Of a stretch of DNA of 64,000 bases, positions 1 to 7,981 are shown one piece after another; the stretch's first letter is position 1; each line of letters begins with the position of its first letter. The notes beneath the pieces are model-generated. The model saw only the letters and a program-made list of their open reading frames with translations, ran no database searches and was not told the origin of the DNA. Position numbers and translations under genes: made by a program. This DNA comes from Hungatella effluvii. GTDB taxonomy: Bacteria; Bacillota; Clostridia; Lachnospirales; Lachnospiraceae. Location: the NCBI RefSeq assembly GCF_003201875.1, contig NZ_QJKD01000009.1:203309-267308 (forward strand). Direction: 5' to 3'.

Positions 1-578
1 CATTTTTATTCAACCGCCAGCTCCTTGTCTACGTGGGCGATTTGGGTGTGGTCGTGTACGGAATTATCTCCAACAGCGCGCTGATCGTAGCGTCCATCAG
101 CAACGGCATCTCCCAGGCCGTACAGCCGATTCTCGCCACCAATTACGGTGCGGGCAGAAAGTCCAGATTAAAAGAGACGCGCCATATGGGAGAGATGGCG
201 GTGACCATATCGGGCATTCTGTTTACGGGAATCGGCCTTCTTCTGCCGGCCCTGGTGACCGCGGCCTTCGTGAAGCCGACGGCGGAGATCCTGGCCATGT
301 CGGTCCCGGCCGTGCGGATCTATTTCCTGTCATTCTTCGCCATGGGCTTTAATATCCTGTACGGCACCTATTTCCAGTCCGTGATGAAGCCGGGATACTC
401 CCTGTTCATCTGCATGATGAGAGGGATGGTGATAAACGGAATTCTCGTTTTCCTTCTGCCGATCGCTTTCGGCGTTACCGGAATCTGGTCCGTCATGCCT
501 GTGACGGAATTTGTAACGCTGATCATCTGCCGTTTTCTGCTGGCAGGTCAGAATAAAAAACTGCCGTCTAGTACTTAA
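1..578 (+). CDS. MATE family efflux transporter, C-terminal part
   Basis: The reading frame is open from base 3, so the gene starts upstream of the window and only the last ~190 residues are visible. The fragment is very hydrophobic with about five membrane segments. It contains the internal stretch SNGISQAVQPILATNYGAGR, the glutamine/proline/asparagine-rich loop typical of one half of MATE (NorM/DinF-like) multidrug/cation antiporters. It ends in the basic tail GQNKKLPSST and overlaps the 3' end of the convergent radical SAM gene by 11 bp. The substrate cannot be inferred. A second MATE gene lies at 50114. Confidence 0.85.
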   Translation, partial: FLFNRQLLVYVGDLGVVVYGIISNSALIVASISNGISQAVQPILATNYGAGRKSRLKETRHMGEMAVTISGILFTGIGLLLPALVTAAFVKPTAEILAMSVPAVRIYFLSFFAMGFNILYGTYFQSVMKPGYSLFICMMRGMVINGILVFLLPIAFGVTGIWSVMPVTEFVTLIICRFLLAGQNKKLPSST

Positions 579-1938
579 AGCTGTCTGTAAAGAGCAGCTT
601 CAGAAATATATTCTTATAGTCTTTTAATCGCAGAAAGCTGTATATCCCGGCTTTCTGCGCAATTCGAAACAAATCCATAACGAGAAGATAATATTCCAGG
701 TAAAAATGAAAGCGGCTCATGCATTCCGGTTTGACTACCAAATGCATGAAGTCCCATTTTTCACAGTTTTCCGTGGTAAGCCTGTCACGGTATTCGTTAA
801 ACAGCGCCGTGCCCGGTATGGGTGTGAAAATGGAGACTCCCGTATAGGTGATCCGGTGTGCGTGGATAAAACGCCGCATGTTCCGGAAATCCTCTTTCTT
901 GAAACGGCTGTCGATGATGAAGAGCCCCACCAGATTAATGTTGTATTTTTGAAGCATCCGGATGGTCTTAATGTTGAGAGACTGGGAGGAATGCTTCTGA
1001 TAGGAGTCCAGAAAGCTGTCGGAAACCGCCTCCAGACCGACCATGATGTAACGGAAGCCGGCCTCCGCCAGTTCCCGGATCAAGTCCTCATGAACGGCGA
1101 TAAAATCCGAGCGTCCGTAGCAGATAAAGGTCTTCCTGATATTCCGCTCCCGGAGCAGCCGCATAAATTCTTTCAGCCTCGGAACATCGAACAGGAAGTC
1201 GTCATCGGCGATCTGAATATTGCCGCAGGGGATGGTCTCCAGCTCCTCGATGATCTTTTCCAAGTCCCGCTGGCAGTAGGTGCCGCAGTTGAGCTCCCGG
1301 CCATAGCAGAAGGCGCAGTGGTAGGGACAGGAAGATGAGGTCTTTAAAAGGGCTACAGGGGAGACGTCTAAGTAGCGGTAGTGGTCCTGACAGGTGGAAA
1401 AGGCGCTTCGGTCGGGGATTGGGAGTTTGTTTAAATCAAACGGTTTCATGGGATTTTTGTGCCAGCCCCCATTTTCAGGATAACAAAGTCCGTCAATCAC
1501 AGACAGCTCCGGCGGACAAAAACCATTTTCCGGCGGAATGAGCCCCTCCGCCTTCAGTGCCTCCGCAATCGCATAGATATTGTCGGAACGGCATATGTAA
1601 GACACGGCAGGATCAAAGAAACGCTCCGGGTTCAGCTGTGCATGGGAGCCGCCGATGATGGTGATGCAGCCGGGGCGCAGCGCCTTCGCGCGCCGGGCGT
1701 AGGAGAGCATCAGTTTTTCCTGCGTGATATAGCCGGTAACGGCCACCGCGTCGGGGGTGTATTCGTTTAAAATCTCATCAAAACTGCGCCTGTCGAAGGA
1801 GGCTTCATAGATCATGCTTTCCACATCATATTCCTTCAGCATGGCTTTTATATACTCCAGTTCCAGCGGCTCCGTCTTAAGAGCCATGTCCAGACTGAAG
1901 CCGCTGTCTGCGGCCTCCGGTTTTACCAGCAGAATCAT
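568..1938 (-). CDS. B12-binding radical SAM protein
   Basis: The 456-residue protein has an N-terminal cobalamin-binding-type Rossmann region (about residues 1-135) with VAVTGYITQEKL and IIGGSHAQLNP, followed by a radical SAM domain. The Fe-S cluster motif is CPYHCAFC (C204, C208, C211), and a later segment FRYIMVGLEAVSDSFL matches the SAM-barrel pattern of this superfamily. It is one of the many B12-dependent radical SAM enzymes whose substrates (methylation or ring rearrangement) cannot be told from sequence. It stands alone, convergent to the MATE gene and divergent from the gene at 2018. The start has GGAGGAATG-type Shine-Dalgarno bases just upstream. Confidence 0.88.
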   Translation of the reverse strand: MILLVKPEAADSGFSLDMALKTEPLELEYIKAMLKEYDVESMIYEASFDRRSFDEILNEYTPDAVAVTGYITQEKLMLSYARRAKALRPGCITIIGGSHAQLNPERFFDPAVSYICRSDNIYAIAEALKAEGLIPPENGFCPPELSVIDGLCYPENGGWHKNPMKPFDLNKLPIPDRSAFSTCQDHYRYLDVSPVALLKTSSSCPYHCAFCYGRELNCGTYCQRDLEKIIEELETIPCGNIQIADDDFLFDVPRLKEFMRLLRERNIRKTFICYGRSDFIAVHEDLIRELAEAGFRYIMVGLEAVSDSFLDSYQKHSSQSLNIKTIRMLQKYNINLVGLFIIDSRFKKEDFRNMRRFIHAHRITYTGVSIFTPIPGTALFNEYRDRLTTENCEKWDFMHLVVKPECMSRFHFYLEYYLLVMDLFRIAQKAGIYSFLRLKDYKNIFLKLLFTDSFKY

Positions 1939-2017
1939 ACCATTCCTCCTTCCAATTGCGCTGTCCTCTGATCAAATTATATGGTAGAATAGGGAAAAAG
2001 GCAAGAAAGGAACTCCG

Positions 2018-2719
2018 ATGGAATACATCTATATTCTTCTGCTCTACCTTCCCTCCGGCTTCGGCCGCCTGACACAGCGGGCGACGGGCTACCGGTACAC
2101 CCATGCGGCGGTGTCGCTGGACGATACGTACACCCATTTTTATGCGTTTTCCAGGCTACGGGCAAAGACGCCTCCCATCTCCGGATATATTGAGGAGAAG
2201 AGGATCTATTATACGCTGGGGGAGGATGTGCCCATTTACACGAAGATTTTCCGGGTGCCAGTCACCAAAGATGGATACCAAAACGCCATCCAATACATGG
2301 AAGACGTGAAAAATGATCCCGAGATCATGTACAATTTAATCCATATGCTCCTGATCCCGGTCTTCGGAGGTCATCCACTCTATAAGGCGTTTCACTGCGG
2401 CGAGTTTGTCGCGAAGGTTCTGGAGGCGGCGGGAATCAAACTCCACCAGCCTTATTACCGTTATACGCCAAAGCTGTTTTCCGAACTGCTGGAGCCGTAT
2501 TTCTTATACGAGGGAACTCTGGATAATTCCAGCCGCGACGGAATGGAGGACGACTTTTTCCGGGAAACGCCGAAAAAGGAATACCTTGCAAAAACGCTGT
2601 ATATTATAAAGGAACTGCTTTTCCGCCAGGTCTTTCACCGCGCCTCCAGACACTTCCGTCCTGAAAAGGTGCGTTTCTCAAATCGTATATACGAACAAAA
2701 ATCGCATATCAGAAAATGA
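2018..2719 (+). CDS. permuted papain-like (NlpC/P60-YiiX type) protein, 233 aa
   Basis: I do not recognise a named family member, but the layout fits the permuted NlpC/P60 papain-like fold. A histidine sits in an early YTHAAVSLDD motif (H29), and a cysteine starts a helix much later in FHCGEFVAKVL (C127). A second protein in this window (58105-58599) has the same two motifs at nearly the same spacing (YTHSSIALGD with H29, FCSQFVAEL with C118), so the two are paralogues. Likely activities in this fold are amidase, peptidase or acyl transfer on lipids or cell wall. No signal peptide is clear. The start follows an AAAGGA ribosome binding site. The C-terminal ~60 residues are basic and specific to this copy. 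Confidence 0.6.
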   Translation: MEYIYILLLYLPSGFGRLTQRATGYRYTHAAVSLDDTYTHFYAFSRLRAKTPPISGYIEEKRIYYTLGEDVPIYTKIFRVPVTKDGYQNAIQYMEDVKNDPEIMYNLIHMLLIPVFGGHPLYKAFHCGEFVAKVLEAAGIKLHQPYYRYTPKLFSELLEPYFLYEGTLDNSSRDGMEDDFFRETPKKEYLAKTLYIIKELLFRQVFHRASRHFRPEKVRFSNRIYEQKSHIRK

Positions 2720-2793
2720 CAGAATTTGAAAGTACTTTCATAAAATTGTATTGAAAAAAGAGCGAATTTTTGCCAGCAAATCAAGAAAACCTC

Positions 2794-2821
2794 TTTACTA
2801 GAAATTGAATTATGATATAAT
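2794..2821 (+). promoter_or_regulatory. ppdK promoter
   Basis: An extended -10 element TGATATAAT (TATAAT at 2816-2821) lies 16 bp after TTTACT (2794-2799), the best -35 match. The leader runs ~70 nt to the strong GAGGAGG ribosome binding site before ppdK. Confidence 0.55.
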
Positions 2822-2898
2822 ATTGACAGGTCTTTTGCGCGTTTTTTTTCTTACGGTGCGAAAGCGAACCGATAACTTTATTTGAGGAGGAAATACTT

Positions 2899-5523
2899 AT
2901 GGCAACAAAATGGGTTTATTTGTTCAAAGAAGGCAGTGCCGATATGAAAAACCTGTTAGGCGGTAAGGGCTCTAACTTAGCAGAGATGACTAATTTAGGT
3001 CTGCCGATTCCACAGGGCTTTACTGTTACGACAGAGGCTTGTACAGACTACTATACCAGCGGCAAGAAGATTACTGAAGAAATTCAGGAGCAGATCTTTG
3101 ACGCACTGAAAACATTAGAGGAAATTCAGGGTAAGAAGTTCGGCGATACAGAAGATCCGTTATTAGTATCTGTACGTTCCGGTGCAAGGGCGTCCATGCC
3201 TGGTATGATGGATACAATCTTAAACCTGGGACTTAATGACGTTGCAGTAGAAGGCTTTGCCAAGAAGACAGGCAACCCAAGATTTGCATACGATTCTTAC
3301 AGAAGATTTATCCAGATGTTCTCCGACGTTGTTATGGAGATGAGCAAGACTTTCTTCGAGGGCATCCTTGATGAAGTAAAGGAATCTAAGGGAGCTAAGT
3401 ACGACACAGACTTAACTGCTGATGATTTAAAGGAAGTTATCGCAAAATACAAATCTATCTACAAAGAGAAAATGGGCGAAGAATTCCCACAGGATCCGAA
3501 GGTTCAGTTAATGGAAGCTGTTAAGGCTGTTTTCCGTTCCTGGGACAACCCTCGTGCTATCGTTTACAGACGTATGAACGATATCCCTGGCGACTGGGGT
3601 ACTGCGGTTAACGTACAGGCCATGGTATTCGGAAACATGGGCAATACCTCCGGTACAGGCGTTGCATTTACACGTAACCCATCTACCGGTGAGAACGGTA
3701 TCTACGGCGAGTACTTAATTAACGCTCAGGGCGAGGACGTAGTTGCCGGTATCCGTACACCGCAGCCGATCACGAAGCTGGAGCAGGATTTACCGGAATG
3801 CTACAAGGAATTCATGGCAATCGCTCATAAGCTGGAAGACCATTACCGCGATATGCAGGATATGGAATTCACGATCCAGGAAGGCAAATTATACTTCTTA
3901 CAGACACGTAACGGCAAGAGAACTGCTCCGGCGGCCATTAAGATTGCCTGCGACTTAGTCGATGAAGGAAAGATCACACCAAAGGAAGCAGTTTTAAGAA
4001 TCGAAGCAAAATCCCTCGATCAGTTACTGCATCCAACATTTGATCCGGCTGCATTAAAAGCCGGCGAAGTAATCGGTTCCGCTCTTCCTGCATCTCCTGG
4101 TGCTGCGGCTGGTAAGGTTTACTTTACCGCTGAGGAAGCAAAGGCTCATCATGAGGCTGGTGAGAGAGTCATTCTCGTTCGTCTTGAGACCTCTCCGGAA
4201 GATATCGAAGGAATGCATGCGGCAGAAGGCATCTTAACCGTTCGCGGCGGCATGACCTCTCACGCAGCAGTTGTTGCACGTGGTATGGGTACCGCTTGCG
4301 TATCCGGCTGCGGCGAGATCAAGATTGATGAAGCAGCAAAGTACTTCGATCTTGGCGGACATACCATTAAAGAAGGCGATTACATCTCCTTAGACGGTTC
4401 CACAGGTAAGATCTACATTGGCGATATTGCTACACAGGAAGCTACCGTCAGCGGTGACTTCGGCAGAATCATGGGATGGGCTGATGAGTTCAGAACCCTC
4501 CATGTAAGAACAAACGCTGATACTCCTGCAGATACCTTAAACGCAGTGAAGTTAGGCGCAGAAGGTATCGGCCTCTGCCGTACCGAGCATATGTTCTTCG
4601 AAGAAGACAGAATTCCGAAGATCAGAAAGATGATCCTTTCCGATACGGTTGAAGCAAGAGAAGAAGCATTAAATGAACTGATTCCGTTCCAGAAGGGTGA
4701 CTTCAAGGCGATGTACAAGGCTCTGGAAGGCAGACCAATGACCGTTCGTTACTTAGATCCGCCGTTACATGAGTTCCTTCCGACAAAGGAAGAGGACATC
4801 GAAGCTTTAGCTGCTGATATGGGCTTAACCGTAGAAGCAATTAAAGAAAAATGTGAGGATTTACACGAATTCAACCCGATGATGGGCCACAGAGGATGCC
4901 GTCTGGCAGTTACTTATCCTGAGATTGCCAAGATGCAGACAAGAGCCGTTATGGAAGCTGCAATCGAAGTAAAGGCAGAAGAAGGATACGACATCATTCC
5001 TGAGATCATGATCCCGCTCGTAGGCGAGAAGAAGGAATTAAAGTTTGTAAAAGATATCGTAGTTGAGACCGCAGAAGCAGTTAAGGCAGAAAAAGGCTCT
5101 GACATCCAGTACCACATCGGTACCATGATTGAGATCCCGAGAGCTGCATTAACAGCAGACGCTGTTGCTGAGGAAGCAGAATTCTTCTCCTTCGGTACCA
5201 ACGACTTAACACAGATGACATTCGGATTCTCCCGTGATGACGCTGGCAAGTTCTTAGATTCCTATTACAAGGCTAAGATCTACGAGTCTGATCCATTTGC
5301 AAGACTTGACCAGACCGGTGTTGGACAGCTTGTTGCTATGGCTGCTGAAAAGGGCAGAAAGACAAGACCTGACATCAAGCTTGGTATCTGCGGCGAGCAT
5401 GGCGGCGATCCGTCCTCCATCGAGTTCTGCCACAAGGTAGGCTTAAACTACGTATCCTGTTCTCCGTTCCGTGTGCCGATCGCAAGACTGGCTGCGGCTC
5501 AGGCGGCCCTTAACCAAAAGTAA
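2899..5523 (+). CDS. ppdK: pyruvate, phosphate dikinase
   Basis: The 874-residue protein is the normal length for PPDK and catalyses interconversion of pyruvate, ATP and Pi with PEP, AMP and PPi in the cytoplasm. The N-terminal ATP-grasp domain starts at LLGGKGSNLAEMTNLGLPIP. The central phosphohistidine domain carries GGMTSHAAVVARGMG with the catalytic His next to the conserved Thr-Ser. The C-terminal PEP/pyruvate barrel has FFSFGTNDLTQMTFGFSRDD and ICGEHGGDPSS. The start is fixed by GAGGAGG eight bases upstream. With pckA at 27405 it serves PEP-pyruvate-oxaloacetate exchange. Its last ~11 codons (AAAQAALNQK-stop) are copied three more times downstream in the tandem array. Confidence 0.98.
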   Translation: MATKWVYLFKEGSADMKNLLGGKGSNLAEMTNLGLPIPQGFTVTTEACTDYYTSGKKITEEIQEQIFDALKTLEEIQGKKFGDTEDPLLVSVRSGARASMPGMMDTILNLGLNDVAVEGFAKKTGNPRFAYDSYRRFIQMFSDVVMEMSKTFFEGILDEVKESKGAKYDTDLTADDLKEVIAKYKSIYKEKMGEEFPQDPKVQLMEAVKAVFRSWDNPRAIVYRRMNDIPGDWGTAVNVQAMVFGNMGNTSGTGVAFTRNPSTGENGIYGEYLINAQGEDVVAGIRTPQPITKLEQDLPECYKEFMAIAHKLEDHYRDMQDMEFTIQEGKLYFLQTRNGKRTAPAAIKIACDLVDEGKITPKEAVLRIEAKSLDQLLHPTFDPAALKAGEVIGSALPASPGAAAGKVYFTAEEAKAHHEAGERVILVRLETSPEDIEGMHAAEGILTVRGGMTSHAAVVARGMGTACVSGCGEIKIDEAAKYFDLGGHTIKEGDYISLDGSTGKIYIGDIATQEATVSGDFGRIMGWADEFRTLHVRTNADTPADTLNAVKLGAEGIGLCRTEHMFFEEDRIPKIRKMILSDTVEAREEALNELIPFQKGDFKAMYKALEGRPMTVRYLDPPLHEFLPTKEEDIEALAADMGLTVEAIKEKCEDLHEFNPMMGHRGCRLAVTYPEIAKMQTRAVMEAAIEVKAEEGYDIIPEIMIPLVGEKKELKFVKDIVVETAEAVKAEKGSDIQYHIGTMIEIPRAALTADAVAEEAEFFSFGTNDLTQMTFGFSRDDAGKFLDSYYKAKIYESDPFARLDQTGVGQLVAMAAEKGRKTRPDIKLGICGEHGGDPSSIEFCHKVGLNYVSCSPFRVPIARLAAAQAALNQK

Positions 5524-5587
5524 GCGACCGTTTGTTCGATAAAAAACCATACTTGATTTTGCAAGTAATGTTTGATATAATGTAAAC

Positions 5588-5660
5588 AGGCAAAAGAAAT
5601 CAGATGTCCATGTGGGCACAAAGCGAAAACCCCAGAGCGGCTACTCTGGGGTTTTCTTTT
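5588..5660 (+). ncRNA. candidate antitoxin RNA, copy 1
   Basis: The promoter is TTGATT (5553-5558), a 17-bp spacer and TATAAT (5576-5581) with an extended TGn. The ~73-nt RNA ends in a hairpin with arms AAAACCCCAGAG (5626-5637) and CTCTGGGGTTTT (5644-5655) followed by a T-rich tract. No open reading frame with a ribosome binding site is present. It faces the peptide gene at 5664-5759, and the shared bidirectional terminator means the two transcripts overlap at their 3' ends, as in TxpA/RatA and BsrG/SR4. The antitoxin role is inferred from this arrangement. Confidence 0.7.
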
Positions 5661-5663
5661 AGG

Positions 5664-5759
5664 CTAATTGTCGCTGCTATCTCTGTCTAACCATTTGCAT
5701 ATGTAGTAGGCAACTACACCTGCCATAACAGAGAGTAAGAAAGAAATCATTAAGTCCAT
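5664..5759 (-). CDS. small membrane peptide, type I toxin-like, copy 1 (31 aa)
   Basis: The peptide starts MDLMISFLLSVMAGVVAYYI and ends CKWLDRDSSDN: one membrane helix followed by a short charged tail after Lys-Trp-Leu-Asp. This is the architecture of type I toxins such as Fst/Ldr/TxpA, although I do not assign it to one of these families. It has a strong ribosome binding site (GGAAGGGGGTG), and an extended -10 promoter TGATATACT lies on the minus strand at 5814-5806. The predicted transcript begins at about 5799 with GUUGUCGCACCC, whose GCACCC can pair with GGGUGC in the ribosome binding site, a translation-blocking feature typical of type I toxin mRNAs. Copy 1 appears intact. Toxicity is not shown. 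Confidence 0.7.
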   Translation of the reverse strand: MDLMISFLLSVMAGVVAYYICKWLDRDSSDN

Positions 5760-5990
5760 GTAAGCACCCCCTTCCTGTTGCCAGATTGGGTGCGACAACA
5801 CAAATAGTATATCATAAATATCAAAGTTGAACTATACTATTTTGTCGATAAAAGGGGAAGGCTTTAATAGGGAAGAGTTTGCTGTGCCAAGGCCGCCGCG
5901 TTTCAGGCGGCTCTGAACAATAAATAGAGACCGTTTGTTCGGTGGGAAATTATGCTTGATTTTGTATATAGTGTTTGATATAATATAAGC

Positions 5991-6062
5991 AGGCAAAAGA
6001 GAGTAGTTCTATATGTATACACAAAGCGAAAGTCCCAGAGGTGCAACTCTGGGACTTTCTTT
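5991..6062 (+). ncRNA. candidate antitoxin RNA, copy 2
   Basis: The promoter is TTGATT (5956-5961), 17 bp, TATAAT (5979-5984). The terminator has arms AGTCCCAGAG (6031-6040) and CTCTGGGACT (6047-6056) followed by TTCTTT. The stem sequence differs from copy 1 by compensating changes, so the hairpin itself is under selection. The promoter and terminator remain intact although the facing peptide gene carries a nonsense mutation. Confidence 0.68.
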
Positions 6063-6078
6063 AGGCTAATTGTCGCTG

Positions 6079-6159
6079 TTATCTCCTATCTAGCCATTAG
6101 CAAATGAAGTAGGCAACAACACTTGCTGTGATAGAGAGAATAAAAGAGAGTAATTCCAT
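6079..6159 (-). pseudogene. type I toxin-like peptide, copy 2, nonsense mutant
   Basis: The frame reads MELLSFILSITASVVAYFIC and then TAA (6097-6099) where the other copies have AAA or AAG for lysine. Reading through would give KWLDRR and a stop at 6079-6081, a 26-aa peptide. A single A-to-T change therefore removes the charged C-terminal tail. The ribosome binding site and an extended -10 promoter (TGCTATACT near 6218-6210) are still present. The 20-aa product could be inactive or altered. Confidence 0.7.
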
Positions 6160-6395
6160 TATGTATACACCCCCTTCCTGTTGCCAGTATAGGGTGCGAC
6201 AACAAATATAGTATAGCATGAGTGATGGGGTAGTTCTATAATAAAAATGTAGAAATGATATCGATATGTCGAGTGGGTTTGGGATTGCTCTGCTATGGCC
6301 GCAGCGGCACAGGCGGCGTTGAACAACAAATAACATTGCGGTTCAAGTCGAAACTATTACTTGATTTTGTAATCGGTGTTTGATATAATGTAAAC

Positions 6396-6467
6396 AGGCA
6401 AAAGAGATTATATCTATTTGTAGCACAAAGCGAAACCCTCAGGACCGCAATTCCTGAGGGTTTTATT
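6396..6467 (+). ncRNA. candidate antitoxin RNA, copy 3
   Basis: The promoter is TTGATT (6361-6366), 17 bp, TATAAT (6384-6389) with extended TGn. The terminator has arms AAACCCTCAGGA (6433-6444) and TCCTGAGGGTTT (6452-6463) followed by T residues. The stem again differs from copies 1 and 2 on both sides while pairing is kept. Confidence 0.68.
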
Positions 6468-6471
6468 TGGG

Positions 6472-6567
6472 TTAGTTGTCGTCCTTATTTCTGTCTAACC
6501 ACTTGCATATGTAATAGGCAATTACATTTACCATGACAGAAACAATAAAAGAGATTATATCTTGCAT
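6472..6567 (-). CDS. small membrane peptide, type I toxin-like, copy 3 (31 aa)
   Basis: The peptide starts MQDIISFIVSVMVNVIAYYI and ends CKWLDRNKDDN, with the same single helix and KWLDR tail as copy 1. Its promoter region (6600-6650) is nearly identical to that of copy 1. In this copy the sequence at the predicted mRNA 5' end, TTGTCGCACCC, is perfectly complementary over 11 bases to GGGTGCGACAA, which covers the ribosome binding site and reaches the start codon. The primary transcript would therefore be translationally closed until processed or refolded. The gene is intact. Confidence 0.7.
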   Translation of the reverse strand: MQDIISFIVSVMVNVIAYYICKWLDRNKDDN

Positions 6568-6795
6568 TTGTCGCACCCCTTTCTGTTGCCAGATTGGGTG
6601 CGACAACACAAATAGTATATCATAAATATCAAAGTTGAACTATATTATTTTGTTGAGAAAAGGGGAGGAGTTTTATGGGGGAGGGAATGCTCTGCCAAGG
6701 GTGCTGCGGCTCAGGCGAAGTTAAATAATAAGTAATATTGCGATTTATACAGAAACTACCGCTTGATTTTGCAGACTGTGTGATAAAATACAGGC

Positions 6796-6867
6796 AGGCG
6801 AAAGAGATTAATTATATATGTATACACAAAGCGAAAGTCCCAGAGTTGCACCCCTGGGACTTTCTTT
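6796..6867 (+). ncRNA. candidate antitoxin RNA, copy 4 (degenerate promoter)
   Basis: TTGATT (6763-6768) is kept, but the -10 has become TAAAAT (6784-6789) and the spacer is 15 bp, so the promoter should be weaker. The terminator stem AAAGTCCCAG (6834-6843) / CTGGGACTTT (6854-6863) is intact. The facing peptide gene is truncated, which fits loss of selection. Confidence 0.5.
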
Positions 6868-6885
6868 AGGCTAATTGACGCTTTT

Positions 6886-6925
6886 GTTATCTCCTGTCCA
6901 GCCATATGCAAATAAAAGTGGCTGG
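6886..6925 (-). pseudogene. type I toxin-like peptide, copy 4, 5'-truncated remnant
   Basis: On the minus strand the frame reads FICIWLDRR followed by TAA, matching the end of copy 2 before its mutation (FICKWLDRR). Everything upstream (start codon, ribosome binding site, most of the helix) is missing, so the array ends here by a deletion or recombination junction near 6925. Confidence 0.65.
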
Positions 6926-7029
6926 ATCATTAGGAAAAAGCTTAAAGGTGCAGATTAAATAACAGAGGAGTACGAGAAATACCGGCTGTTGAAATGAAAT
7001 AAATATAATTCCTGAACAGGTTTAAGATC

Positions 7030-7737
7030 TCACTGACCATAAGAAGAGAATACCGCATCTCCTCCAGTGTCTCCGGGGGGGGGGGGACAGTCTTCAATAC
7101 CGATGATAGTTATCAGCTTGCCGGGATCCCCGAGACAGAACAGAAACGCGGCTTTTGCTCCGCGTGCCTTAAACCAGCTTCTGAGGCGGGGATCTTCAAC
7201 GGATGCGGTGTCAGGAAATGAGACGGCGGGAAACTCCGGAGTGATATTCCAGTCCAGCGAGCAGAGCTCCTCTAAAGAGTCCGCCATGAAATGGGTTCCG
7301 GCACTGCACCAGTTATAAATATTTTTAAACGGCTCTCCTCCTGTTTTCTGGCACAGGTAAATGCGGTCGTCGCGGAAGACGCGCCCGATAAATTCCAGAA
7401 GAATAGGACTGGAGCGGCTCCTCAAATGACAGCCGGCGAACAGGGGATTCCTCGTTTCCGTATATGCAGTAGTGGCCTCGGCCGAGCACAATCTCATAGC
7501 GTTTTTTATTTAAGACCAGCTTCTCCTGGTCTTTTTTCGTGGCGGTAATGTCATGGAAAATACAGTGAAAGTATGGCGCTGCCGGGCGTCCCGCCTCAGC
7601 TCGGCACTGGTCCAGACCCAGCGGACTTCCCCGCCTTTCGTGATCAGCCGATTTTCATACATGAAGACTTTGCCGGAGGATGTCTGCCGTTTGATCTCCT
7701 CCTTCAGGGACAGCCTGTCTCGCTCATATGATACCTC
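7030..7737 (-). pseudogene. PAS-GAF sensor protein remnant, frameshifted
   Basis: Read from 7737 downward, the first frame gives a PAS/PAC-like segment (MYENRLITKGGEVRWVWTS). Near 7570 the match shifts frame to CIFHDITATKKDQEKLVLNK, a typical PAC end. Further down another frame gives a GAF-like segment (ILLEFIGRVFRDDRIYL and NIYNWCSAGTHFMADSLEEL). At least two frameshifts and missing ends mark it as a decayed sensor, probably once a diguanylate cyclase or kinase input module. A run of 12 G (7075-7086) lies in the last part. The longest remaining open frame covers 7030-7497. Confidence 0.6.
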
Positions 7738-7935
7738 TTATCATGGTTCTCCCCATATTAGTGGAAAAATGTTACCGAAGCAAGTCAAATATGTGGTAAT
7801 AAATGGAAAAATAATTTGCTTACAGGAAGCAAAATAGCGGAAAAGCTGCCTGAAACCACGGAAATACCGAAGGATGAAGGCCCATGGCATACCTTTTCAG
7901 CGATTGGACCAGGATTACGGGGACTGTGTTGGCGG
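7738..7935. other. intergenic, no recognisable feature
   Basis: This stretch, between the broken sensor and the promoter at 7936, is AT-richer than its surroundings. Only short frames without convincing ribosome binding sites are present and I recognise nothing in it; it may be further debris of the decayed locus. Confidence 0.4.
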
Positions 7936-7964
7936 TTGTGTAATACCATTTGATCGAGTATAAT
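7936..7964 (+). promoter_or_regulatory. promoter of lipoprotein gene
   Basis: TTGTGT (7936-7941), a 17-bp spacer and a perfect TATAAT (7959-7964) lie 17 bp before the lipoprotein start region. Confidence 0.6.
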
Positions 7965-7981
7965 AGTTTAGAAGAAGCAGT

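Larger units (their letters stand above)
5490..6931. repeat. ~400-bp tandem array (3 full + 1 partial unit)
   Basis: Each unit holds, in order: the 3' end of ppdK, a plus-strand sRNA promoter and gene with terminator, a minus-strand small membrane peptide, its leader and promoter, and ~50 bp of spacer. The sRNA -10 boxes lie at 5576, 5979, 6384 and ~6784, a period of ~400 bp. Copied ppdK tails are at 5886-5927 (ends AAAFQAALNNK), 6292-6333 (AAAAQAALNNK) and 6694-6735 (GAAAQAKLNNK), each with a stop codon. This shows that units arose by duplication of a segment beginning inside ppdK. The fourth unit breaks off inside the peptide gene at about 6925. Confidence 0.9.

Noticed and set aside
706..1338. 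Long plus-strand open frame
   Set aside because: It lies antisense within the radical SAM gene, which has clear motifs; codon content and lack of a ribosome binding site mark the plus frame as a shadow.
7553..7837. 94-codon plus-strand frame
   Set aside because: It runs antisense over the decayed PAS segment and has no family resemblance or ribosome binding site.
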